Positions 31,156 through 39,434 of a DNA stretch of 64,000 nt are shown one piece after another. The notes under the pieces were generated by a model, which was not told the DNA's origin, did not search any database, and saw nothing but the letters and a program-made list of their open reading frames with translations. Both the position numbers and the translations under genes were made by a program. Source of the stretch: Sphingobacterium thalpophilum. GTDB lineage: Bacteria > Bacteroidota > Bacteroidia > Sphingobacteriales > Sphingobacteriaceae. The stretch spans positions 4,836,001 to 4,900,000 of the forward strand of contig NZ_CP151087.1 of NCBI RefSeq assembly GCF_038396785.1, read 5' to 3'. The stretch's first letter is position 1; the number at the start of each line of letters is the position of its first letter.

Positions 31156-31578
31156 TTAAGGATTTGTCCTGATGAGCGTATTGACAATGGCATTTCCCTT
31201 TAAAATTTTTGAAATGGGACATTCTTCGGCAATTTGTTGCAGGCGTTCTCGGGTATCCTCTGCTAAGATTTGTCCAAAAGCTATCTCGCGATCAAAATAT
31301 GTAACCACCTGTCCTTTTTCAATTTTGAGGTACATATTTGAACTGACTGAAATTTCTGGAATATCAAGCCCTTTTTTATCGATGTACATGCGTAAAGTAG
31401 CTAAGGTACAAGATACAAGCGATGAAATCAGAAGGGTGTAGGGGTCAGGCCCAAGATCTCTGCCGCCAAGTTTTTCAGGTTCATCCGTAATAAATTCTCC
31501 ATTTCTCCATTGTATGGTGGTCTTATATTTCTGCTCAGTAATATGGCCAAGGATAGGGTTTTCCAATATATATTTCAT
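31156..31578 (-). CDS. OsmC-family peroxiredoxin-like protein
   Basis: Start ATG at 31578 gives a 140-residue protein, the normal OsmC length. Conserved features are GPDPYTLLISSLVSCTLATLRMY with the first catalytic cysteine and AEECPISKIL with the second. OsmC/Ohr proteins reduce organic hydroperoxides using a cysteine pair. This one belongs to the broader OsmC/YhfA-type group, so the exact substrate is open. It pairs with the small gene downstream and follows the pirin gene in the same direction. Confidence 0.85.
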   Translation of the reverse strand: MKYILENPILGHITEQKYKTTIQWRNGEFITDEPEKLGGRDLGPDPYTLLISSLVSCTLATLRMYIDKKGLDIPEISVSSNMYLKIEKGQVVTYFDREIAFGQILAEDTRERLQQIAEECPISKILKGNAIVNTLIRTNP

Positions 31579-31839
31579 ACGGATTATTCTTTTGTTTGTA
31601 ATACAACAAAAATAAGCCTGAATTGATTCATTTCCATTGATGTAGTTCAATAAATATAGTCATATTGTCTCCTGATATTTTTTTATTGGCTGATAAGATT
31701 GATGGATTTCCGCTGATGAATACAGCTTATCGTTACAGAAAAAATAAAGGTTGGAGTAAGTTGAATCACATAAATTTTCTTACTTTTAACAATCAAATTC
31801 GCTCAATTTTTTAAAGGATTTTAATTTAATATTTCGGTT

Positions 31840-32559
31840 ATGATGAAGAGATTTTTACTTGTCGGACTTTTTGCTGGTATAACCCATTTTATGGCTTTCT
31901 CGCAATCGCACGAACTACGTGTGGGTGTCACCTCCGGTGTGTCCAATTTTACGGGATCGGGAACCGAAGCAAAGAGTACGTTGAATGGATCTACACAACA
32001 GGACTATTATACCAATAATCCTTATGGAAAAAAATATGGAATCAATATTGGTGGCGCTTTAAACTACCGTTATGTTTTTGCCAACAACCTAATATTAGGT
32101 TTAGAGGGTGCATATGAACGATTGCAGACAAAGATTGATTTGGAAGGCAATGAGTTTATGAATGGAAGCCGTGGTCAGACCCGTCTAAATCAACAATTTA
32201 TCAATTTTAATCCTTTTGTTGGCTATCGTGTCTTTTTTGAACCGATGACAATGGATATTCAGTTGGGTATGGATATTGCCAAAACGCTGAGTATCAAAGA
32301 AAATGGTAGCATTGAAGATAAACAGGGGAATAAAACAAGTTTTGATCGTGATAGAGGCAAGGTTATCGATTTGGATCTACGCCCGCGTTTACAGTTTAAT
32401 GTAAATTATGACCGTTATACCATGTTTGCCGGTTATTCATGGGGCCTAAAAGACTACCGTAGTGGAATGTTGGGCGGCGATCCTGGTGTGGCGCGATTAA
32501 ATGTATTCCGTTTAGGCCTGCAGTATCAGCTATTAACCCCGATCTTCAAAAATGACTAA
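31840..32559 (+). CDS. Outer-membrane beta-barrel protein
   Basis: The 239-residue protein has a signal peptide ending near MAFSQ and repeated amphipathic strands with aromatic girdle residues (LNYRYVFANNLILGLEGAYERL, FNPFVGYRVFFEPM, YTMFAGYSWGLKDY), ending FRLGLQYQL. It resembles the porin-like OmpW/OMP_b-brl group of Bacteroidota. Role unknown. Its last bases overlap the start of a broken TMEM175 gene. Confidence 0.75.
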   Translation: MMKRFLLVGLFAGITHFMAFSQSHELRVGVTSGVSNFTGSGTEAKSTLNGSTQQDYYTNNPYGKKYGINIGGALNYRYVFANNLILGLEGAYERLQTKIDLEGNEFMNGSRGQTRLNQQFINFNPFVGYRVFFEPMTMDIQLGMDIAKTLSIKENGSIEDKQGNKTSFDRDRGKVIDLDLRPRLQFNVNYDRYTMFAGYSWGLKDYRSGMLGGDPGVARLNVFRLGLQYQLLTPIFKND

Positions 32560-32761
32560 AGGCAGGTTAGAAGCATTCAGTGATGGCGTTTTGGCCATCA
32601 TTATAACGATTATGGTACTTGAATTATAAGTACCTGAAGGATTTACTTTTGCTAGCCTTAAACCATTATATCCTAAAGTTATCTCCTATATCGTTAGTTT
32701 TGTTTACGTTGGACTGTACTGGTATAATCACCATCATCTCTTTCAAATTGTTCGAAAAGTT
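32552..32761 (+). pseudogene. TMEM175-family potassium-channel gene remnant
   Basis: The frame from 32552 reads MTKGRLEAFSDGVLAIII with the FSDGVLA signature of bacterial TMEM175 channels. It hits a TAA stop at codon 26 (LEL-stop-VPEG) and continues in the same frame through SFVYVGLYWYNHHHLFQ. Similarity ends near 32760, so the gene has both a nonsense codon and loss of its 3' two thirds. Bacterial TMEM175 proteins are about 200 residues and conduct potassium. Confidence 0.8.
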
Positions 32762-32902
32762 CTCGAAGAATTAATAAATAAAAAACATCAGGCGCTGAAA
32801 AAAATAGTTGTTTGCTATGGCCAAGAACTGTATAGGTTAGCTTTTCGTATCGTGAAAAATCAGTTTGCGCCCTTTATACATATGAAAAATAATAGACTAT
32901 AT

Positions 32903-34927
32903 ATGAAAAAATTACTGCTGTCTTTGATGCTCTGTTATGCTACAATTGCTGGAGCGCAGACCGATCGTGTAAACGTCTTCTTGGGATCTTCCGGCGACCA
33001 CGGCCAGCTTTCACCAGCGGCTTCTTCTCCTTTCCATCAATTGAGCATTGTGCCTTATACTAATCCGGGAACGCATACGGGCTATGAGCATCTTGCCAAG
33101 GAAATTAAAGGCTTTACACACAATCGCCTTGAGGGAGTAGGTTGTATGGGCAGTGGTGGACTGATCCTTATTAGACCATTTATAAAAAATGATACAAAGC
33201 CGCTGAATAAAATTGACGAGCACGCCCAACCTGGGTATTATGCTTTAAAAACCGCAGAGGGTATTCAAGTTGAAGTGGTTGTGAATAATGATTTTGGTCG
33301 TGAACAATATACTTTTCCCGTGGGTAGGAAAGGTTTTTTTATTGATTTGGGGCATGCTTTCAATGGCGCTTTTGTTGACAATGAATTTACACAGGAGGGT
33401 AATCTGCTATTTGGTAAAGTACGTGCAAAAACGACCTGCCATGTGGGAACATATACCATTTATTATGCGCTGGAAATTCCTACAGCGAGCGGATGGCGAA
33501 ACGAGGGGAACAAAATCTGGGTAGACTTGAAGGAGGAAAGCTTTATAGCAGACGTCAATATTGCATTTTCGGCTGTGGATCAACAGGACGCAAAAAAGAC
33601 ACTTGCAGAATATGATAAGCTAGATTTTTCAACGGTAAAAAAACGTGCAGCTGATCGTTGGAAAACTGCTCTGTCGGTATTGCAGGTAAAGGGCGATTCG
33701 GATAAGGTAGATTTATTCTATTCCTTGCTCTACCGCAGTTTACAATCTCCTTATGTTATCAGCGATGAGCAGGGAAATTTTAGGGGAACAGACGGGAAAA
33801 TACATCGTTCCAAAGAAATACGTTATCATGGATGGGCAATTTGGGACAATTATAAAACACAACTACCGCTTTTGGAGCTGATAGATACTGAAATGTATCA
33901 GGGCGTTGTCTCCTCAATTGCAGACCTGTACCGTTATGGAAAATTTGACTTTGCTGGAGCTCATGAACCAGCAAATTCGGTCCGGACAGAACATGCCGCT
34001 GTCGTTCTTTTGGATGCGGTCAAGAAAGGATATCGGGTCGATATTGATGGAATAAAAGATTCGTTAATACACGATACCCTTCGCTATGATTTTAAGAAAC
34101 CGGACAAGTACCTTGAAGCATGTTATGATATGTGGGCAATGTCCAAGCTTTTTCCGCAGAACAGCAAAACCTATCTGGGGCGAGCAAAATCATATCAGGC
34201 AATTTGGAATAAAGATTTTAAAGATCTGACCAAACGGGATGTCGACCGTATGTCGGCACGGGATATGTATCAGGGAACAATTAGGCAATATCGTTGGAAT
34301 GTACCTTTTGATGTTATGGGATTAAGAAAGCTAGCAGGTGGTGAGGAAAACTTTACACAGCAACTGGATGAGTTTTATGACGGTTATTATTTCAATAGGG
34401 CGAATGAACCGGATATGCAATCGCTGACCTTATATAATGCGAGTAAGACCCCTTGGCGCTATCAGGAGTGGATACATCGAATAGCATTGGACACCATCAT
34501 ACAATATTACTTTAATGACAATAGTCGTGGAATCGGAGCACATATCGACCGGATCTATAAAAATGAGCCTAAAGCCTTTGTAAGAACCATGGACGACGAT
34601 GCTGGTGCTATGTCGAGCTGGTGGGTGCTTTCTGCGATCGGATTGCAACAACCTTTGGTCGGGGAACCTGTTTTTTATATCAGCGTGCCATTTTTTGATC
34701 AAATCAGATTGGAAAATAAAGAGAATCCACTGACCATTGAGGTGCCGAATCGAAGCGACAAAACGCGTTATATCAAATCGATTAAGTTGAATGGAAGGGA
34801 TTTGAAGAGGTTATGGATCACACATGAAGAGCTTAGAAAGGGAGGGACGCTACAGATTGAATCGTCGGAAATACCAACTGATTATGGAAGGGATGATCCT
34901 TGGATAAGTCACATAGAAAACAATTAA
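32903..34927 (+). CDS. GH92 alpha-1,2-mannosidase-type glycosidase, exported
   Basis: The ATG at 32903 is chosen because it opens a signal peptide (MKKLLLSLMLCYATIAGAQ). The preceding in-frame codons belong to decayed sequence. The 674-residue product shows GH92 hallmarks: VNVFLGSSGDHGQLSPAA, GFTHNRLEGVGCMG, the central WAIWDNYKTQLPLLELI and the catalytic region DDDAGAMSSWWVLSAIGL. GH92 enzymes are calcium-dependent exo-alpha-mannosidases acting on N-glycans or yeast mannan. It is slightly shorter than typical members (about 750) but complete at both ends. Confidence 0.9.
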   Translation: MKKLLLSLMLCYATIAGAQTDRVNVFLGSSGDHGQLSPAASSPFHQLSIVPYTNPGTHTGYEHLAKEIKGFTHNRLEGVGCMGSGGLILIRPFIKNDTKPLNKIDEHAQPGYYALKTAEGIQVEVVVNNDFGREQYTFPVGRKGFFIDLGHAFNGAFVDNEFTQEGNLLFGKVRAKTTCHVGTYTIYYALEIPTASGWRNEGNKIWVDLKEESFIADVNIAFSAVDQQDAKKTLAEYDKLDFSTVKKRAADRWKTALSVLQVKGDSDKVDLFYSLLYRSLQSPYVISDEQGNFRGTDGKIHRSKEIRYHGWAIWDNYKTQLPLLELIDTEMYQGVVSSIADLYRYGKFDFAGAHEPANSVRTEHAAVVLLDAVKKGYRVDIDGIKDSLIHDTLRYDFKKPDKYLEACYDMWAMSKLFPQNSKTYLGRAKSYQAIWNKDFKDLTKRDVDRMSARDMYQGTIRQYRWNVPFDVMGLRKLAGGEENFTQQLDEFYDGYYFNRANEPDMQSLTLYNASKTPWRYQEWIHRIALDTIIQYYFNDNSRGIGAHIDRIYKNEPKAFVRTMDDDAGAMSSWWVLSAIGLQQPLVGEPVFYISVPFFDQIRLENKENPLTIEVPNRSDKTRYIKSIKLNGRDLKRLWITHEELRKGGTLQIESSEIPTDYGRDDPWISHIENN

Positions 34928-35143
34928 ACATGAGTTGATCAGAGATTGTAGACTAAATTGGCGTTTTTTACTACTTGGAGATTTAAATATACTGACCATA
35001 CAGATTTGAAAATCGATGACCAGTTAATTTGCTCCAGAATAGAATAACCTCATGCTAAAATAATGCAGTTACAAAATTTGCGATAAAAACTACGAAACTC
35101 AATAGTTGTTAATATCAAAGTACGATTGATCAGAGAGTCAGCG
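34928..35143. other. Gene-free spacer
   Basis: AT-rich, with TTGATCAGAGA occurring twice (near 34936 and 35128). No gene or terminator is recognised. Confidence 0.4.
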
Positions 35144-36039
35144 TTATTTGGCTACTTTTATTTGAGGTATTGAATCTGCGATTGGAGAGATCAAGACTGT
35201 ATTTTCAAGGTGTAAATTTCTATATACTTTTGGGGTCAGACCTTTATGGTTTTTAAAAAATTTGTTTAAATGGCTTTCATCGGTAAAACCAAATTCATAT
35301 ACGATCTGCGATAGTGAAACGGTCGGAACAGTTAATCGAGTTTGAATTAAGTTTATGCGGTATTCGTTGACATAATTTCGATAACTTATACCAAACTTTT
35401 TTTGAAATAATCACTGAAATAACTATTTGCAATAGAGAAGTGAGCGGCGATGTTTTTAATCTGAATAATTGACGGTTGGTAAATATGTTGATGTATGAAG
35501 GAAATGAGCTCTTCTTTACCGGGCTGACCATTGTCAATTCTTATATGAAGTTTAGCAGCAGCTTCGCTAATTAAGACTAAGATCGATCGTATCTGATAAA
35601 ATATGAGCGCTGAACGAGAGATATCCTTCGAAAATTTGTACAATACTATATTCTCAATAATATTTCGAAGTATAGCATTGGGAGGTTCATCTATTTTTAA
35701 TTTCACTTCCTTTAATAACTTATTCTTCATTATTCGGACAGGTTCATATAAATTGAAATTATCTACTGTATGCTGTGAGTGTTCTGACAGATATAAGTCT
35801 GTGAACTTTATAAATGTGAAGTGAGTACTTTTGTTTATCTTAAAATAATGTTCGTCTTCTGGACTTATTATAAACAGATCTCCTTCCCCATATTGAAACC
35901 TATTATTGTTCAGTAAATGAATGCCACTACCTTTGTGGATATAAACCAGTTCATAATAAGTATGGCTATGAAGCGGTAAATGAAAAGTCTTTTCTTCATA
36001 ATCATGAATAACGAGTTGATCAAACTGTATTTTCTTCAT
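35144..36039 (-). pseudogene. AraC-family regulator interrupted by a frameshift in an A7 tract
   Basis: The first frame (35386-36039) encodes a cupin-type sensor domain and the start of the DNA-binding domain up to SYFSDYFKK. It then shifts and stops. The remainder lies in the neighbouring frame (35144 to about 35400) and reads FGISYRNYVNEYRINLIQTR, then IVYEFGFTDESHLNKFFKN. Together they form a complete AraC protein of about 298 residues. The shift falls exactly in seven A's of the coding strand (35397-35403); eight would restore the frame. It may be a pseudogene, a slippage switch or a sequencing error. Confidence 0.8.
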
Positions 36040-36165
36040 TTTAAAAAGTGCTTACGATAAAAATACAAAAAATACCTTTAAATATACCTGGGCGTGGCGC
36101 CGGTAATATGCAATCTTTGTAATAGAAGATTTATCATTTTGTATCAATTACTTTATTTCACATTT

Positions 36166-36770
36166 ATGCAAGATAACATTGATTTTTTGCCTTTTATTAC
36201 GGGCTCTTTTGCCAAACCAGCTTCTGAGAATCCAACTGTAATGATGATTGAAGCAGCTTATAGATATCACAGTATCAACGCTCGTTATCTGAATTGCGAG
36301 GTTGAGCCTATGCATCTGGCAGATGCTATCAAAGGAGCAAAAGCCATGGGATGGATTGGTTTCAATTGTTCTATTCCACACAAAATAGCGGTCGTTCCAT
36401 ATCTTGATGAATTAGGAAGCTCTGCACGATTGATAGGTGCGGTTAATACTGTAGTTAGAAGGGGGGACCTTTGGATAGGTGAGAATACAGATGGAAAAGG
36501 ATTTTTAAAAGCGCTAGAAATTATTGAAGATCCTAAGGGCAAGTGTATTACAATATTTGGTGCTGGAGGAGCTGCTCGCGCAATTGCAGTTGAATTGGCG
36601 TTAGCGATACTCATTTTATAAGAACCGCTCGAGAAAAGGGATGTAGCGTTTTAAATGGTCTTAGTATGCTCGTTAATCAAGGCAGAATAGCAATTAAATA
36701 TTGGATGGATATGGACGTCGAGCCTTCTGTTATGCATTCAGCGTTGGCCAATGTTTTAAAAATACACTAA
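36166..36770 (+). pseudogene. Shikimate dehydrogenase-like gene, frameshifted with internal deletion
   Basis: The N-terminal half is intact from ATG 36166, with NCSIPHKIAVVPYLDELG for shikimate binding, GAVNTVV, GENTDGKGF and the NADP loop IFGAGGAARAIA. After about 36600 the frame shifts, and the sequence jumps to the family's C-terminal end (LNGLSMLVNQGRIAIKYW). About 80-100 residues of the cofactor domain are missing. The protein cannot be functional. It ends where a glyoxalase-like gene starts (TAATG overlap). Confidence 0.85.
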
Positions 36771-37133
36771 TGATCAAATTTAAACGTGTAGATCATATAC
36801 TCATAAGTGTTCCTTTAGGCCGGCTAGCTTCAGCGCAAAGGTTTTATGCTGAGATATTGCGTTTGAATCAAATCCTTGGTAATCATCCCAGGGGGGGCTA
36901 TTTGGTTTGAAATCGGAGATATCCAGCTTCATATTCGTGAAGAAAAGTACCATCAAACAAATTCTGATATACATCCTGCGTTTGAAGTTTTCGACTTATC
37001 CCATGCTAAATTATTTTTGAAGAATCAGAATATAATCGTAAAATACTCGTCCAAGATAGATGGTCGAGAACGATGTTTTTTTCGAGATCCATTCGGAAAT
37101 AGGTTTGAATTGATCGAATATCTAAGGTGCTAA
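36770..37133 (+). pseudogene. Glyoxalase/VOC-superfamily gene with a frameshift in a G7 tract
   Basis: The start overlaps the preceding stop as TAATG. The first frame gives MIKFKRVDHILISVPLG and runs to NHPRGG. The rest (AIWFEIGDIQLHIREEKYHQ to FFRDPFGNRFELIEYL) is one frame away. Seven G's at 36891-36897 are the joint; six would restore an intact VOC protein of about 120 residues with the usual metal-ligand RDPFGNRFEL. VOC proteins are small metal enzymes such as glyoxalases or resistance proteins. Confidence 0.8.
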
Positions 37134-37156
37134 TATAGTGTAAACTTTACAGAAAA

Positions 37157-37230
37157 GGTATTATTTCCACGTCGTAGGTACCATCTGATTTCTTGTGGTG
37201 TTCATAAACTTTTGCGCTGACGGTTGCTAT
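37157..37230 (-). pseudogene. Remnant of a second integrase gene, N-terminal codons only
   Basis: On the minus strand this reads IATVSAKVYEHHKKSDGTYD, almost identical to residues 1-20 of the complete integrase at 57548-58849 (MATVSAKVFEHHKKADGTYN). The ATG has become ATA and the body of the gene is absent. The DNA in front of it (37231-37310) also matches the region in front of the complete gene (to about 58930). It lies just outside the left att repeat of the island. Confidence 0.8.
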
Positions 37231-37366
37231 AGTTTTTTCTTTAGCAGGTGAAAAATCCCGTTAGATATCTTTTTACGTGAAGTTCAATAAAAAACTATGC
37301 AAAACGGGCCGAAATGGTGTGATTCTCCTAGACCTTTACATCGTAGGAAAATGATGCGTAGAAACG

Positions 37367-37404
37367 AAAAAAGTCGCTTTTCTATATAGAAAAGCGACTT
37401 TTTT
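37367..37404 (-). terminator. Terminator of the split tRNA-Met
   Basis: A perfect stem AAAAAAGTCGCTTTTCTA / TAGAAAAGCGACTTTTTT. In the direction of the tRNA (leftwards) it sits just past the 3' end and ends in T's. Confidence 0.8.
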
Positions 37405-37410
37405 GTTCTG

Positions 37411-37467
37411 TGCTCCCACCTGGGCTCGAACCAGGGACCAAAAGATTATGAGTCTTCTACTCTGACC
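37411..37467 (-). pseudogene. 3' half of a split tRNA-Met
   Basis: On the minus strand this holds the anticodon arm with CAT, the variable loop, T-arm (CCTGGTTCGAGCCCAGG) and acceptor strand TGGGAGCA. The bases that should form the 5' half (beyond 37467) do not pair with this acceptor. The missing 5' half is found 23 kb away at 60690-60731, whose GCTCCTA is complementary to TGGGAGC. Confidence 0.85.
37443..37467. repeat. attL: left copy of the island's 25-bp att repeat
   Basis: Begins AGATTATG and ends ACTCTGACC; it matches 60690-60714 at 23 of 25 positions. It covers the anticodon stem-loop of tRNA-Met. Confidence 0.8.
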
Positions 37468-37549
37468 ATCCTACATGGGACGAAAATCTTCGTTTCTGAC
37501 TTACAGAAGCAATATAACGACTAATTTTCAAATCACAAAATTTTGTTCC

Positions 37550-37570
37550 GTAACGTATCCGTAACGGTTT
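37550..37570. repeat. Arm-type repeat, left end of island
   Basis: GTAACGTAT-CC-GTAACGGTTT occurs here and, with TT in place of CC, at 58880-58900 in front of the integrase, in the same orientation. It contains two direct GTAACG half-sites 11 bases apart, a plausible integrase arm-binding site. Confidence 0.55.
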
Positions 37571-37653
37571 CTCACCAAAACATAACTTTCCCACTTTTCT
37601 TTTCTGACATATATTTTTCATCCTTGAACCCTATTCTTTTACGGTATTGGACA

Positions 37654-37788
37654 TCAAAAATATTTCCCAAGTCTGCTGTCGTAAATTGTATCTTGAATAT
37701 CTATATGTTTATGGCTAATTACACCATTTAAACGTATGGCAGTTGGCTTGATGCCTCCCATTGACAGTCTCTGCTCCAGTTCTTTCAT
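37654..37788 (-). pseudogene. Possible N-terminal fragment of a Fur-family regulator
   Basis: A short frame reads MKELEQRLSMGGIKPTAIRL, resembling the beginning of Bacteroidota Fur-type metal regulators (KPTAMRL). Thereafter similarity stops and the frame ends after 44 codons. A truncated metal regulator would suit this island, but the match is short. Confidence 0.3.
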
Positions 37789-37870
37789 GCTACATTTATT
37801 GTTCAATAAGATGCCAATTTAATTATTGTCAGGCACAGTGTAGCATAAAAGCTACGTTAACTCTATTTCT

Positions 37871-38044
37871 TTATGGAATAATCAGGCACGTATAAACGAT
37901 ATAAGTGATCAACAGAGCCAGCAGTGCTAGTATTTCCAGGTACATTTTTGCAACAAAACTGAAAACCGTGGGCCGTTCATTTTTTTCGATAATGGTATCA
38001 TCCTTTTCCTGTTCCTGCACCCTGTCTTTTTTATTCTTCACCAT
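37871..38044 (-). CDS. Small single-span membrane protein, 57 residues
   Basis: The frame starts ATG at 38044 (MVKNKKDRVQEQEKDD) with a charged N-terminal half. A hydrophobic helix follows (MYLEILALLALLITYIVYTC) and the protein ends at TAA (37871). The pattern of a charged head plus one transmembrane helix is plausible for a real small gene and is oriented like the cargo operon. No family is recognised. Confidence 0.4.
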   Translation of the reverse strand: MVKNKKDRVQEQEKDDTIIEKNERPTVFSFVAKMYLEILALLALLITYIVYTCLIIP

Positions 38045-38160
38045 AGGCTCCCAAAATTCTTATCACCCCTGTACCGGCAAGGGCATTATATTTCTTTTTA
38101 CAACTGTTTGGCAGGATTAGTTCCAGAAAGCTAATCACATAAACCTAGATATTTTTATGA

Positions 38161-38940
38161 TCAGAAAACTGCCCTTAAAGCCAGTCCATAACTGCCATGG
38201 TTGTAGGTGGGGAAAGCCATCGCATTGGACTTCTGTTTTTTTGTGAACAGTTTCCTGACCTTAGGATAAAGCAAATAAGCCGCTTCGGTCGACAATATGC
38301 CTACGCCCGCACCTGCAACTACATCACTCAGCCAATGTTTATTATTATACATTCTAAAATACCCTACCACTGCCGCCGAGGTATATCCCGTTATACCGTA
38401 AGCAATTGACCTGTCGCCATATTCCCTTCTCAGGAACTCGGCAGATGCAAATGCTTCGGCAGTATGGCCCGAAGGAAATGAGTTCGATGTACCATCCGGA
38501 CGCGTCACCGAGGTGATGTTCTTTACCCCCTGACAAAAAACGTTCAGGAACAGGTTGGACAAAAGGTATACGCCACTCTGATCAACGATATTGTTCTTGC
38601 CCTTGACCCCTGCGGCACTCAGTGCAAAAACGGCAGCTCCAGGTGCAAACTGGAGGTAATCATCGAAGGTTGCCTTGCTATGGGGATGCTCCTGGGAGAA
38701 CTCGTATTTTGCCTTTCTGTCTACATCACCTAGTGTATGGCTGCCCAGGCTCACAAATCCATAGCCAATAGCCGCTGAAGGAAGGACAATAATAAAAAGA
38801 TTATGCATTCTCTTGCTTTGTTTTATAGTCCTGACCTCCGTGGTATCAATCTCCTGGGTCACTATGGTCTGTTGTTGGGCAAAGCCCCTACCGTAGCAGA
38901 GCATTGCTGCCAGGGTAAGCCAAAAAATCCTCATGCCCAT
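38161..38940 (-). CDS. PAP2-family phosphatase, exported
   Basis: Start ATG at 38940 (MGMRIFWLTLAAMLCYGRGFAQ) gives a signal peptide and lies just past the MgtC stop. The active-site motifs of the PAP2/vanadium-haloperoxidase superfamily are visible: NSFPSGHTAEAF and YNNKHWLSDVVAGAGVG, the latter with the catalytic His and Asp. It would dephosphorylate lipid phosphates such as undecaprenyl pyrophosphate or phosphatidate in the periplasm. It is last in a chain of closely spaced minus-strand genes. Confidence 0.85.
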   Translation of the reverse strand: MGMRIFWLTLAAMLCYGRGFAQQQTIVTQEIDTTEVRTIKQSKRMHNLFIIVLPSAAIGYGFVSLGSHTLGDVDRKAKYEFSQEHPHSKATFDDYLQFAPGAAVFALSAAGVKGKNNIVDQSGVYLLSNLFLNVFCQGVKNITSVTRPDGTSNSFPSGHTAEAFASAEFLRREYGDRSIAYGITGYTSAAVVGYFRMYNNKHWLSDVVAGAGVGILSTEAAYLLYPKVRKLFTKKQKSNAMAFPTYNHGSYGLALRAVF

Positions 38941-38941
38941 C

Positions 38942-39430
38942 TTAAAACTGGTCATCATGATTGTCACTTTTATGCTTTTCCTGTACTTTCTTCTTCCATT
39001 TGAGGTACCATTGCTGATGGTGCAGTACCAATAGGAAATAGACCCCTGCGGCGGCAAGTACCGCGATGGCAACCATCTTAAGGCCAACGGCCACTCCGAT
39101 GCCGGCCGTGCACCATATAGTAGCAGCGGTTGTCAGCCCTTGCGAACTGTTGGTCTTATCGTTCTTATAGATAATTCCCGCCCCGAGGAAACCTATGCCC
39201 ACCAGGATATTGGCGATGATTCTTGATGCCGCCGCCGTATCCCCCATATGTTCGCCTATAGCTGTGAATAGTGTAGCACCAAGGCAAACTGCGGCATAGG
39301 TCCTTATTCCGGCACTGTTGCCATGCTTTTCACGGTCTAGGCCTATCCATGCACCGAGCAAAAAAGCAATCAGCAGCCTTAGTGCGACGCTTATTTCATT
39401 ATCCAGATCCATTGAGTTGATCAGTCCCAT
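38942..39430 (-). CDS. MgtC/SapB-family membrane protein
   Basis: The 162-residue protein has four or five hydrophobic segments with the typical start of the family: RLLIAFLLGAWIGLDREKHG, IRTYAAVCLGATLFTAIG, RIIANILVGIGFLGAGIIYK and GLTTAATIWCTAGIGVAVG. MgtC-type proteins modulate membrane ATPases and adaptation to low magnesium; this short form lacks the C-terminal ACT-like domain. It is packed tightly with the PAP2 gene. Confidence 0.88.
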   Translation of the reverse strand: MGLINSMDLDNEISVALRLLIAFLLGAWIGLDREKHGNSAGIRTYAAVCLGATLFTAIGEHMGDTAAASRIIANILVGIGFLGAGIIYKNDKTNSSQGLTTAATIWCTAGIGVAVGLKMVAIAVLAAAGVYFLLVLHHQQWYLKWKKKVQEKHKSDNHDDQF

Positions 39431-39434
39431 AATT

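Noticed and set aside
37411..37490. A complete tRNA at the left island end
   Set aside because: The bases where the 5' half should be (CGTCCCATGTAGGATGG) do not pair with the acceptor or form a D-arm, so it is only a 3' half.
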